The notes under the pieces: model-generated
Seen by the model: the letters and a program-made list of their open reading frames with translations, nothing else
The model's database searches: none
Told to the model about the DNA's origin: nothing
NCBI RefSeq assembly: GCF_042680605.1
Contig: NZ_JBHUEE010000006.1
Coordinates: 186,001 to 250,000, forward strand
Direction: 5' to 3'
Length of the DNA stretch: 64,000 nucleotides
From: Allobogoriella deserti
GTDB lineage: Bacteria; Actinomycetota; Actinomycetes; Actinomycetales; Actinomycetaceae
Shown: piece by piece, positions 50,121 to 57,737 of the stretch
How positions within the stretch are numbered: the stretch's first letter is position 1
Layout: each line of letters starts with the position of its first letter
Position numbers and translations under genes: made by a program

Positions 50121-50452
50121 CAGTCGCTCTCCTTCAGGTCCTCGAGGACGGTGTCGACCGCCTCGAACCGCTCGTTCCACATCCACTCGTACCGGCTGAC
50201 CCATCGGTGGATCGGCTCCAGCGGCGCCGGGTTCAGTCGGTACAGACGCCGACGCCCGTCATCACGGACGCCGACCAGGCCGACCTCGCGCAGCACCCGG
50301 AGGTGCTTGGACGCCTGAGGTTGTCCAAGACCGAGTTCATCGACGAGCTCACTCACCGACCGCTCGTGCCCGGCGAGGACGTCCAGGATCGCGCGGCGCC
50401 GGGGCTCGGCCACCGCATTGAACGCGTCGGTCGTCGTCGCTGCGCGTGCCAT
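50120..50452 (-). CDS. ArsR-family repressor (SdpR-like, non-metal type)
   Basis: About 110 residues. DAFNAVAEPRRRAILDVLAGHERSVSELVDELGLGQPQASKHLRVLREVGLV is the winged helix, and no metal-binding cysteines are present. The C-terminus carries IHRWVSRYEWMWNERF, common in ArsR proteins paired with AHSA1 genes. A 22-bp perfect palindrome at 50461-50482 lies nine bases upstream of the start and is the likely operator. Confidence 0.9.
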   Translation of the reverse strand: MARAATTTDAFNAVAEPRRRAILDVLAGHERSVSELVDELGLGQPQASKHLRVLREVGLVGVRDDGRRRLYRLNPAPLEPIHRWVSRYEWMWNERFEAVDTVLEDLKESD

Positions 50453-50460
50453 ACGTCCAT

Positions 50461-50482
50461 CATATGCCGATATCGGCATATG
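50461..50482. promoter_or_regulatory. 22-bp perfect palindrome, likely ArsR operator
   Basis: The sequence starts CATATGCCGAT and its second half is the exact reverse complement. It is AT-richer than its surroundings and lies immediately upstream of the ArsR start at 50452, matching the operator form of ArsR-family repressors. Confidence 0.75.
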
Positions 50483-50497
50483 TCAACGCTGGGCGGC

Positions 50498-51713
50498 TCA
50501 GCCCTCGCGACGACGCCGCAGGTAGGCACGCTGTGCAGCGTCGTGCGTGAGGGAGATCGCCTTGTCGTAGGCCGCGACGGCATCGTCGGCCTGCCCCAGG
50601 CGGGCCAGCAGGTGCGCGCGGGTGGCCCAGGCGGGCTGGAAGCGCCGGGTCCGGTCGGCGATCTGGTCGAGTACGGCGAGACCTGCGGCCGGACCGTCGG
50701 TCTCGGCGACGACGGCGGCGAGGGCGGTCGCGCTGCCGTCGGACGGCGCGAGCTCGTGCAGCGCGGTGTGCAGGCGGCGCAAGGTCTGCCAGTCCGTCGG
50801 TTCCCCGTCCCGGCGAGCGCAGTGGGTCGCCTGGATGGCGGCCTCGAGCTGGAACCGCCCGACGGTGCGCCGGGCGTGCGCGGCGCGTAGATGGTCGTGC
50901 GCACGCGCGATCAGCGCGGCATTCCAGCGTGCCGGGTCCTGGTCGGCCAACGGGACGAACTGCCCGTCCGCCGTCGTCCGGGCTGGTGCCCGTGCCGACG
51001 AGAGCAGGACCAGTGCCGCCAGGCCGCGCACCTCGGGATCCTCCGGAGCGAGCTCGGCGAGGACCTCGACGAGGCGCAGGCTCTCCGGTGGGAGCGCGCG
51101 CGGCTCGGCATCGGCGGTGGCCCACTCGATGACGTACGCGCCGTAGACCGCCTCCAGGACCGCAGCCATACGGTCCGGTAGCGCGGAGCGGTCGGGGACC
51201 TCGAACGGGCCTGATCTGCTTGATCCGCCGCTTCGCCCGGACGAGGCGGGTGGCCATGGTCGCCGTCGGCACGGCGAACGCTCCCGCGATCTGCTCGGCT
51301 GTGAAGCCGAGCACCGTGTTCAGCATCAGTGGTGTGCGGACCGCACCATCGACCGCCGGGTGAGCGCACACCAGCATGAGCTCGAGCCGGTGGTCGCCGA
51401 TCGCCTCCGGATCGACCTCGTCGACGACGGCGCCGTGCACGCGGGTCTCGTCCAGGTCGAGGGGCTCGGTGCGGGTCGCTTCGGCGGACTTCCACCGATC
51501 ACGACGGCGATTGCGCGCCACCGTGAGCAGCCACGCCGCCGGGTTCTCCGGGACGCCGCGCTCGGGCCAGGTGGCCAGCGCGCGTTCCAGCGCGTCGCCG
51601 ACGGCATCCTCGGCGGCTGCGAGATCGCCGTCGGCGGCCGCGAGCATCGCCACGAGACGGCCGTAACCGTCCCGGGCGGTCGCGGCCGCCGCGGCGTGGG
51701 CGTCCTCGCTCAC
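50498..51713 (-). pseudogene. ECF42-type sigma factor with TPR C-terminus, interrupted by a +1 frameshift
   Basis: From GTG 51713 the frame encodes sigma region 2 (AAEDAVGDALERALATWPERGVPENPAAWLLTVARNRRRDRW) and region 4 (TPLMLNTVLGFTAEQIAGAFAVPTATMATRLVRAKRRIKQI). At about 51212 the family-like sequence jumps by one base into another frame, continuing GPFEVPDRSALPDRMAAVLEAVY and a TPR-like C-terminal domain to 50498. Joined, the product would have about 404 residues, normal for this group, whose C-terminal domain is needed for activity. The adjacent DGPF gene is the standard partner. One extra base explains everything; a sequencing error is possible. Confidence 0.82.
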
Positions 51714-51720
51714 GTGTCGG

Positions 51721-52107
51721 TCACTCGGCGGGCCCGGGGGCCGTCCAGGCGCCGCCGACGAACGAGGTGGCGGCGGGACGGACCTCGACGGAGCCGTAGG
51801 TGGCGCCCGGGCACTTCTCCGCCCACGCGAGCGCGGCATCGCCGTCGGCGACGTCGATGAGGAAGACGCCGGCGAGCGCCTCCTTCGTCTCCGCGAACGG
51901 GCCGTCCTGGATCTGAGTGGTTCCCGTCCGCCGGGTGACGGTGGTCGTCGCGTCGGAGAACTGCAGGACCTCCGCCGCGACGAGCACACCGGCCGCCTCC
52001 AGGGCCTTGGCGTACTCGTCGGAGAGACGCTCCATCTCCTCCAGGCCCTCGGCGGGGACCTCGCCGGGAGCGGGCTCGACGTTGTGCAGCAGCAGTGCGT
52101 AACGCAT
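51721..52107 (-). CDS. YciI/DGPF-domain protein, partner of the ECF42-type sigma factor
   Basis: About 128 residues beginning MRYALLLHN, with GLEEMERLSDEYAKALEAAGVLVAAEVL and the name-giving motif QDGPFAETKEALAGVFLIDVAD. DGPF proteins are small ferredoxin-like-fold enzymes or binding proteins found next to ECF42 sigma genes, whose promoters they usually share. GGAGA precedes the ATG at 52107. The sigma gene follows eight bases downstream on the same strand. Confidence 0.9.
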   Translation of the reverse strand: MRYALLLHNVEPAPGEVPAEGLEEMERLSDEYAKALEAAGVLVAAEVLQFSDATTTVTRRTGTTQIQDGPFAETKEALAGVFLIDVADGDAALAWAEKCPGATYGSVEVRPAATSFVGGAWTAPGPAE

Positions 52108-52273
52108 CGGTGTCTCCTTCGTCTCCTTCAGTGTGGCCGCTCGGGTGCGGCCCGTCACCGTCATGACGATCGGACGACGGCGGAATCGTCACCTCGATCC
52201 GCGAACCGAGCCAGCCGGGAATATTCGCGGCCACGGCGCCGCTTCCTGCTCACGTGCCGACAGGACGTGCCGC

Positions 52274-53707
52274 ATGACCGGTCCCACCCCGACGACCACG
52301 ACGGGCGCTGTCGGCCTGAGAGCGGACCGGGAACGTGGCCCCGTCCTCGGGGCGCTCATGCTCGCCACCTCGCTGGTGGCGCTCGATGCCACGATCCTCG
52401 CCACGGCAGCCACGACCATCGCCCGCGAGCTCGGTGCCTTTGCGCAGGTGCCGTGGCTGTTCTCCGGCTACACGCTCGCGCAGGCGGTGACCGTGCCGAT
52501 CTACGGCCGGCTCGCGGACGTCCTCGGCCGCAAGCGCGTCATGCTCGCAGGTGTCGCGCTGTTCGTCGCCGGCTCGGTGCTGTGCGCCGTCGCCTGGTCG
52601 ATGCCAGCCCTCATCGTCTTCCGTGTGGTGCAGGGGCTCGGCGCCGGCGCGATCCTGCCGATGTCGATGACCATCGTCAGCGACATCTACACCCTTGCCG
52701 AGCGTGCCAAGACGCAGGGATACCTCGCGAGCGTCTGGGCCATCGCCTCGGTCGCCGGCCCGACCCTCGGCGGGGTCTTCTCGCAGTTCGTCTCCTGGCG
52801 CTGGATCTTCTGGATCAACCTGCCGCTGGGCCTGGTCGCCGGAGTGCTGCTGTGGCGGAAGTTCCGCGATCCCGAACGTGACGGGGCCCGCGAGCCGATC
52901 GACTACGTCGGGGCTGTGCTGCTGACGGGCGGGAGCGCGCTCCTCGTGGGTGGCTTGCTCGAGGGCAGTGAGATCGGCTGGTCGGCGCCGGTGATCGTCG
53001 GTGCGTTCTCCGCGGCGGTCGTGCTCCTGAGCGCGTTCGTGGTGTGGGCACGCCGGGCGCGGTACCCGATCGTCGACCTGCGGGTGCTGCGCCGCCGGGT
53101 GGTCGCGACCTCGACCACGGCCTCGTTCATGGTCGGGGTGATCGTGCTCGGCCTGTCCACGTACGTGCCCATCTTCGCCCAGGGGGTCCTCGGCGTCGGA
53201 CCGTTGGTCGCCGGGTTCGCGCTCGCCGCCCTCACCCTCGGCTGGCCGCTGACCGCCTCGTTCTCCGGCCGCGTCTACCTGCGGATCGGCTTCCGGAGCA
53301 CCGGGCTCATCGGTGCCGGACTGGTCATCCTCGGCTCGACATTGACGTTGCTGCTCGGCGAGGACAGCCAGGTGTGGCACATCTCGGCCTTCGTGTTCGT
53401 CATCGGGTGCGGCATGGGCCTGACCGCCGTGCCCACGCTCATCGCCGCCCAGACCAGCGCCGCCTGGGCCGAGCGCGGCGCGGTGACAGGCACGAACATG
53501 TTCGCCCGGTCGCTCGGCTCTGCCGTCGGCGTGGCCGTCTTCGGTGCCGTCGTCAACGCCAACACGACGGTCGGCCCGGACGGCACGCCAGCGGGCCCGG
53601 GTCTCGCCGGAGCCGTGCACCTGGTGTTCTGGTGCGCCGTGGCGACGGCCGTCCTCATGCTCCTCGCCGTGGCTCTCATGCCGCGGGTGGGTCGCCCCGA
53701 GTCCTAG
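52274..53707 (+). CDS. MFS drug exporter, DHA2 (EmrB/QacA) type
   Basis: About 477 residues with fourteen predicted membrane segments. LATSLVALDATILATAATTIARELG and the segment GRLADVLGRKRVMLAGVALFVAGS (motif A) are diagnostic, and motif C-like LASVWAIASVAGPTLGGVFSQ is present. These antiporters expel hydrophobic drugs. The ATG at 52274 was chosen because the membrane domain starts soon after. It is followed by a long hairpin at 53758-53801. Confidence 0.9.
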   Translation: MTGPTPTTTTGAVGLRADRERGPVLGALMLATSLVALDATILATAATTIARELGAFAQVPWLFSGYTLAQAVTVPIYGRLADVLGRKRVMLAGVALFVAGSVLCAVAWSMPALIVFRVVQGLGAGAILPMSMTIVSDIYTLAERAKTQGYLASVWAIASVAGPTLGGVFSQFVSWRWIFWINLPLGLVAGVLLWRKFRDPERDGAREPIDYVGAVLLTGGSALLVGGLLEGSEIGWSAPVIVGAFSAAVVLLSAFVVWARRARYPIVDLRVLRRRVVATSTTASFMVGVIVLGLSTYVPIFAQGVLGVGPLVAGFALAALTLGWPLTASFSGRVYLRIGFRSTGLIGAGLVILGSTLTLLLGEDSQVWHISAFVFVIGCGMGLTAVPTLIAAQTSAAWAERGAVTGTNMFARSLGSAVGVAVFGAVVNANTTVGPDGTPAGPGLAGAVHLVFWCAVATAVLMLLAVALMPRVGRPES

Positions 53708-53757
53708 CCCGCAGCCCTCGCGACGTCGAAAGCCGACGGCGGCGGTCCCGGCTCGAC

Positions 53758-53801
53758 GAGGTTGCCGAATCCGTCGAAAAATCGACAGATTCAGCAACCT
53801 C
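53758..53801. terminator. Long AT-containing hairpin between the MFS gene and clpP
   Basis: Arms of 20 bases (53758-53777 and 53782-53801) are inverted repeats with two mismatches, enclosing an AAAA loop. It lies 50 bases after the MFS stop and 92 bases before clpP. It could be a terminator without a U-tract or a large operator dyad for the clpP genes. Confidence 0.6.
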
Positions 53802-53830
53802 AGTGGTGGGACGGGCGCTTCGCTGCCGCG

Positions 53831-53842
53831 GGCAGATCTGCC
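53831..53842. promoter_or_regulatory. GGCAGATCTGCC palindrome upstream of clpP pair
   Basis: A perfect 12-bp palindrome, overlapped on its left by CTGCC-GCG-GGCAG (53824-53836) and followed by another GGGCAG. The cluster of GGCAG/CTGCC half-sites lies 51-70 bases before the clpP ATG and is a candidate operator, perhaps for the ClgR/PopR-like regulator at 56537-56923. Confidence 0.45.
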
Positions 53843-53892
53843 GAGGGCAGGATCGCTCGCGCACCCTGTCATCGGGGGCTCAGGCTCGAGGT

Positions 53893-54513
53893 ATGGCAGA
53901 TGACAACGAGCACCCCACGTTCACCGAACGGATGCGGGACGACCTCGCGCACCGCCGCATCCTCGTCCTCGACGGCGTCCTCGAGGACGACAACGGCACG
54001 CAGTTGATGACCCGGCTGCTCACCTTGGCCGCCGACGACCCGAAGACCGACATCTCCCTGTGGATCCATTCCCCGGGTGGTTCGGTGCCGGCCATGCTCG
54101 CCCTCCGGGACCTCATGCGCACCGTGCCGTGCGACGTCACGACGGTCGCCATGGGCCTGGCGTGCAGCGCGGGCCAGTTTCTTCTGTCCGCGGGCACGCC
54201 GGGCAAGCGGTACGCCCTCGAGCATGCCAAGGTCCTCATGCACCAGGGTTCGTCCGGTATCGGCGGTTCGGCGGCCGAGGTCGAGCTGCAGGCCGACGAC
54301 CTGCGTCAGACCCGGGACACCGTGCTCGGGCTCATCGCCGAGGACACCGGCCAGCCCCTGGAGAAGGTCTTCGAGGACTCGCTCCACGACCACTGGTACA
54401 CGGCAGAGGAAGCCCGCGCGTACGGGTTCGTCGACCACGTCGCCCCCGGCTTCGCCGACCTCATGCCCCCCACCCGCAAGCACCCCGTCGGCCTGGGAGC
54501 GAACCCGTCATGA
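53893..54513 (+). CDS. clpP: ClpP-family serine protease, catalytic triad intact
   Basis: About 206 residues. The oxyanion-loop segment is IHSPGGSVPAMLALRDLM, the nucleophile is Ser92 in MGLACSAGQFLLSAG, the His is His117 in KVLMHQGSSG, and Asp166 lies in LHDHWYTAEEARAYGFVDHV. It therefore should be an active Clp peptidase subunit. No clpX or other ATPase is adjacent, so this is probably an accessory clpP pair beside a housekeeping set elsewhere. It overlaps the next gene by four bases. Confidence 0.92.
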   Translation: MADDNEHPTFTERMRDDLAHRRILVLDGVLEDDNGTQLMTRLLTLAADDPKTDISLWIHSPGGSVPAMLALRDLMRTVPCDVTTVAMGLACSAGQFLLSAGTPGKRYALEHAKVLMHQGSSGIGGSAAEVELQADDLRQTRDTVLGLIAEDTGQPLEKVFEDSLHDHWYTAEEARAYGFVDHVAPGFADLMPPTRKHPVGLGANPS

Positions 54514-55115
54514 GCAGCTACACCATCCCCAACGTCATCGCCCAGAGCCCGCGCGGGGAGCGGATCCTCGACGTCTACTCCCAGCTGCTGTCCGAGCGGA
54601 TCATCTACCTCGGCACGGCGATCGACGCCGGCGTCGCCAACACCGTCATCGCCCAGCTGCTCAACCTCGAGTCACTGTCCACCGACATCCCGATCAACCT
54701 CTACATCAACTGCGAGGGCGGCGACCCGGCGGCCATGCTGGCCGTCTACGACACGATGCAGTACGTGCGTGCGCCGGTGGCCACCACGTGCGTCGGCCAG
54801 GCGTTCGCCGCCGGCGCGGTGCTGCTCGCCGGAGGTGAGCCGGGTCAGCGCGCGATGCTCCCACACACCCGGATCGTGCTGCACCAGCCGGCTGTGCGGG
54901 GTCAGGGTGCAATTCCGGACCTCATCCTGCATGCGGACGAACTCGTGCGCGTGCGTGGCGAGATCGAGGAGGTGCTCTCCGCACACACCGGGCAGAGCGT
55001 GGAGACGCTGCGTCGTGACACCGATCGTGACCGGGTCTTCACGGCTCGGGCCGCGCTGGAGTACGGCCTGGTCGACACCGTGCTCGATCGCCGTCCGGTC
55101 TCGCGTGCCGCCTGA
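54510..55115 (+). CDS. ClpR-like (catalytic Ser to Ala) ClpP paralogue
   Basis: A 201-residue ClpP homologue: IPNVIAQSPRGERILDVYSQLLSERIIYLG at the N-terminus, INCEGGDPAAMLAVYDTMQYV, then CVGQAFAAGAVLLAGGEPGQRAMLPHTRIVLHQPAV and DRDRVFTARAALEYGLVDTVL. Aligned with the usual GQAASMGA, the catalytic Ser position (residue 100) is Ala. His125 and Asp174 remain. This resembles the inactive ClpR subunits of plastids and cyanobacteria. Coupled translation with the active ClpP suggests a mixed barrel. Confidence 0.9.
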   Translation: MSSYTIPNVIAQSPRGERILDVYSQLLSERIIYLGTAIDAGVANTVIAQLLNLESLSTDIPINLYINCEGGDPAAMLAVYDTMQYVRAPVATTCVGQAFAAGAVLLAGGEPGQRAMLPHTRIVLHQPAVRGQGAIPDLILHADELVRVRGEIEEVLSAHTGQSVETLRRDTDRDRVFTARAALEYGLVDTVLDRRPVSRAA

Positions 55116-55161
55116 GCCCGCCCGTCCAGCGCGAGGAGCGCGGCACGGCCCTGGCGAGGTG

Positions 55162-55761
55162 TCAGCGGAAAGGGCGCCCGAACTCGAGGTGCGCGGCGCG
55201 CAACAACTGGACCAGCTCGCGTGGTCTGCCGTACATCCGCGGCAGATGAATCTCGGCGGCATCACCGCCGGCGATCCGGCCCATGCTTGCCACCCGGCGA
55301 GTGGCCTCACGGTCGTGCAGCCGGTAGGCGACCACCCGGAAGCCTTTGAACGGCGGCCGCATCACCGGTGACCGGCTGAGGAAGACGTCCCTGACCTGGG
55401 GCCACGGCACGCGGCCGATGACGTCCCAACGGTCGGGGACGCTCCACCGTCCGCCGCGTCGCCGCTCGACGCGGAGCTCCGTAGGCGTCAGCACGAGGCG
55501 CTGCGGCCGACGCCGCATCCTGATGAGGATCCACGCCGCGGCGAGGCCGAAACTCACCAGGAGCAGCGCGATGGGCACTGCCCCGACGGTGGCGGCACCT
55601 CCGCCATCGCGCTGTGCCACGGCGACGAGCAGGAGCACGCCGCACCCGGCGAACACGGAGGCACCGATCACCTCGATGAGCACATGACGTGCCCGTGCCC
55701 CGCGAGCGACCGTTCCACCGGCGCGCAAGGTGCTGAGGTCGTCGTCGACGGAACGTGGCAC
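55162..55761 (-). CDS. Hypothetical membrane protein with PH-like C-terminal region
   Basis: A 199-residue protein of unknown function. Two hydrophobic segments (about residues 27-49 and 60-80) are followed by a soluble part beginning RLVLTPTELRVERRRGGRW, where a basic beta-rich stretch with VIGRVPWPQVRDVFLSRS suggests a bacterial PH-like fold. The GTG at 55761 is the only sensible start. It is convergent with the ClpR-like gene and precedes nothing obviously related. Confidence 0.68.
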   Translation of the reverse strand: MPRSVDDDLSTLRAGGTVARGARARHVLIEVIGASVFAGCGVLLLVAVAQRDGGGAATVGAVPIALLLVSFGLAAAWILIRMRRRPQRLVLTPTELRVERRRGGRWSVPDRWDVIGRVPWPQVRDVFLSRSPVMRPPFKGFRVVAYRLHDREATRRVASMGRIAGGDAAEIHLPRMYGRPRELVQLLRAAHLEFGRPFR

Positions 55762-55797
55762 GGGCTCAGCCTATGGCCGGGCGCACGAACCAGGCCG

Positions 55798-56478
55798 TCA
55801 CGATTGCCGGCCCGATTCCAGTGAGCCGGCGATGCGTTGCTGGAGCGCCTCGGTCGCGGCGTCCGGGAGCACGATCAGCCCCTCGAGCTCGCGGGTGGCC
55901 TGACGGTAAGCGGTCTGGCGTTCCGACTGGCTGGCCGCAGAGTCCTCGGCCATCGCCAGCAGCCGCTTCGCGCGCTCGAGTGCCGCCCGCTCCTCCGTGG
56001 AGAAGTCCGAGGCCCGCCGGCGCTTGGCCTCCGCCTCGGCGACGTCGAACCGGACCTGGAACTCGCGGACGGCCTCGCGGTACCGAGCGAGCTTGTGCGG
56101 GTCGCGAAGTTCGTCGACGTCGTCGGGTCGCAGCCCGTCGGCGTCACGCTTGGCGCGGTGGAAGTCGACGGTGACCTGCTCGCGCATGTCGGTCATCACG
56201 GGGTACTCGAGGACCTTGATGGTGTCGAGTTCGTAGTCGAGCCACCGCTTGGTGGTGTCCTCGTGCTCGGCGATCACGCGGTCGATCTCGGCGGTGGTGG
56301 CCTCTGCGGCCTCGGTGGCGGCGACCTTGTCCGCGTGCTTGAGCCGGTACAGCTCGATCTTGTCCCGGCGTCGTCGCTCGTCCCAGCGCTGGGCACCCTT
56401 GAGCCAGCCACCGACGATTCCCGCCATCGGGAAGATCAGCCACCAGTAGCTGAAGGCGTGCTGCCAGAACTCACTCAC
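55798..56478 (-). CDS. Hypothetical N-terminally anchored coiled-coil protein
   Basis: About 226 residues. One N-terminal hydrophobic segment (FSYWWLIFPMAGIVGGWL) is followed by a long, charged helical region (DERRRRDKIELYRLKHADKVAATEAAEATTAEIDRVI and later AEAEAKRRRASDFSTEERAALERAKRLL) of coiled-coil character. No enzymatic motif is visible. It lies between the clpP pair and the ClgR/PopR-like regulator on the regulator's strand; a role as membrane scaffold or Clp adaptor is speculation. Start GTG 56478 was chosen just before the anchor. Confidence 0.68.
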   Translation of the reverse strand: MSEFWQHAFSYWWLIFPMAGIVGGWLKGAQRWDERRRRDKIELYRLKHADKVAATEAAEATTAEIDRVIAEHEDTTKRWLDYELDTIKVLEYPVMTDMREQVTVDFHRAKRDADGLRPDDVDELRDPHKLARYREAVREFQVRFDVAEAEAKRRRASDFSTEERAALERAKRLLAMAEDSAASQSERQTAYRQATRELEGLIVLPDAATEALQQRIAGSLESGRQS

Positions 56479-56536
56479 CCGAGAAGCGTAGACGCGCCCG
56501 GTGCGTCCGGGGCAGTGATGAATGTCAGAGAAGGCC

Positions 56537-56923
56537 TCACCCGACGAGGGCGAGCACCTGACCGTCGCCGGCCGAGCGCCGCGCCGGGGCCGCGACGTCG
56601 CGGGCACCGGCCGCGCCGTGCAGCTCGAGGGTCACGTCGGCCGTCAGATCCATCAGTGTGGTGTCGAGCGCGCGCGCGACCGCCGCGATCATCTCGCTCG
56701 AGGGCTCCTTGCGGCCGCGCTCGATCTCCGAGAGGTACTGCGGCGACATGCCGGCGGCCTCGGCGAGATCGGTCAGCGTCCTGCCCACCGCCCGGCGTCG
56801 TCGCCTGATCTGTCCGCCGAGGAGCTCGCGCCAGAGCGGCTCGCGCCGGTCGGTCCGGCGGCCCGGGACGTCGCTGCCGCCGGCACGACGCCGGACCTCG
56901 CCGATGCGGGTGATCTCGCCCAT
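56537..56923 (-). CDS. ClgR/PopR-like XRE-family regulator
   Basis: About 128 residues. The helix-turn-helix IRRRRRAVGRTLTDLAEAAGMSPQYLSEIERGRKEPSSEMIAAVARALDTTLMDL is characteristic of ClgR/PopR-type activators of clp genes, including the YLSEIERG-x-KEPSSE stretch. The C-terminus (GDGQVLALVG) has small hydrophobic residues like the degron tails of ClgR and PopR, which are themselves Clp substrates. Two clpP genes lie 1.4 kb away. ATG 56923 was preferred to TTG 56935. Confidence 0.84.
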   Translation of the reverse strand: MGEITRIGEVRRRAGGSDVPGRRTDRREPLWRELLGGQIRRRRRAVGRTLTDLAEAAGMSPQYLSEIERGRKEPSSEMIAAVARALDTTLMDLTADVTLELHGAAGARDVAAPARRSAGDGQVLALVG

Positions 56924-57019
56924 GTGAGCACTCAACCATCGCGGGGGCGGGGCCGTCAGCGGCTTCTGCTCACAGCAGACGAGCGGTCCCGTCCACCCAC
57001 GCAGCTCAGGGCCGCATCG

Positions 57020-57661
57020 TCAGTCGTCGGGGACCTCGGCGCCGGAGAAGAAGGCGATCGTGCGGTCCGCGCGCTCGCGGGCGATCGGCTCCTCGGTGCC
57101 GCCCGCGACGTCGGCGGCGTACCACCCGTCGCCGCTGCGACGGACGAACTCCAGACCCTCCGGTGAGGCGCCCCATGCGTCCTCGTCGAACTCGCCACGA
57201 CCCCCGCCGGTGGTCAGGTGCAGGTTCAGCCCCATGAGCGCCAGGTCCCAGCCGATGCCCACGGCCCCGGGACCGAAGGTCTTCCAGTGCTCGTCCTCGG
57301 GGGCGATGTGCTCGAGCGTGAGGCGGGTACGGTCCGCACCCTGCGGGTCCACCGTCAGCTCGATCCAGCTCATCCCGCCGCCGAACTCCCAGGTGGCGCT
57401 GAACCGGTGCGGCGGCTCGCAGGACTCGATGGTGCCGCCGGCGTTGTTCTCCACCTGGTAGCGCCCGCCCAGGCGGAGCTCGCCGGAGACGGGCGCGAAC
57501 CAGCGCGGCAGTCGCTCGGGATCGGTGACGGCCTCCCAGACATCCTCAACCGTCGCGGGATAGGTGGTGGCCAGGGTAACGGTGCGGGACTGGCCCGCCT
57601 CGATCGTGCGGTCGCCGACCGTGCGGTCGACGGCGGCGATCCGGGTGCTGACATCGATCAT
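57020..57661 (-). CDS. SRPBCC/AHSA1-domain protein
   Basis: About 213 residues. TVTLATTYPATVEDVWEAVTDPERLPRWFAPVSGELRLGGRY opens an AHSA1-type fold, and FGPGAVGIGWDLALMGLNLHL is typical of the longer SRPBCC proteins of actinobacteria. GGAGAAGCC precedes the ATG. Unlike the gene at 49614-50120 it has no adjacent ArsR gene, although an ArsR-operator-like dyad lies 32 bases upstream. Confidence 0.86.
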   Translation of the reverse strand: MIDVSTRIAAVDRTVGDRTIEAGQSRTVTLATTYPATVEDVWEAVTDPERLPRWFAPVSGELRLGGRYQVENNAGGTIESCEPPHRFSATWEFGGGMSWIELTVDPQGADRTRLTLEHIAPEDEHWKTFGPGAVGIGWDLALMGLNLHLTTGGGRGEFDEDAWGASPEGLEFVRRSGDGWYAADVAGGTEEPIARERADRTIAFFSGAEVPDD

Positions 57662-57692
57662 GGCTTCTCCCTGGCTCCGGCGTCGGACAAAA

Positions 57693-57710
57693 TATAGGTG
57701 CAAACTTATA
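57693..57710. promoter_or_regulatory. AT-rich dyad between SRPBCC and GNAT genes
   Basis: TATAGGTGCAAACTTATA is an imperfect 18-bp dyad (six of nine positions symmetric) in a strikingly AT-rich spot between divergent genes. It resembles operators of ArsR proteins paired with AHSA1 genes and probably also contains promoter elements. Confidence 0.45.
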
Positions 57711-57737
57711 AAACGGCAAGATGTCTAAGCTCTCCCT

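Noticed and set aside
56923..56974. TGTGAGCA/TGCTCACA inverted repeat upstream of the ClgR-like gene as an operator
   Set aside because: The 8-bp arms are 36 bases apart and one overlaps the start codon; chance occurrence is likely, so it was not listed as a feature.
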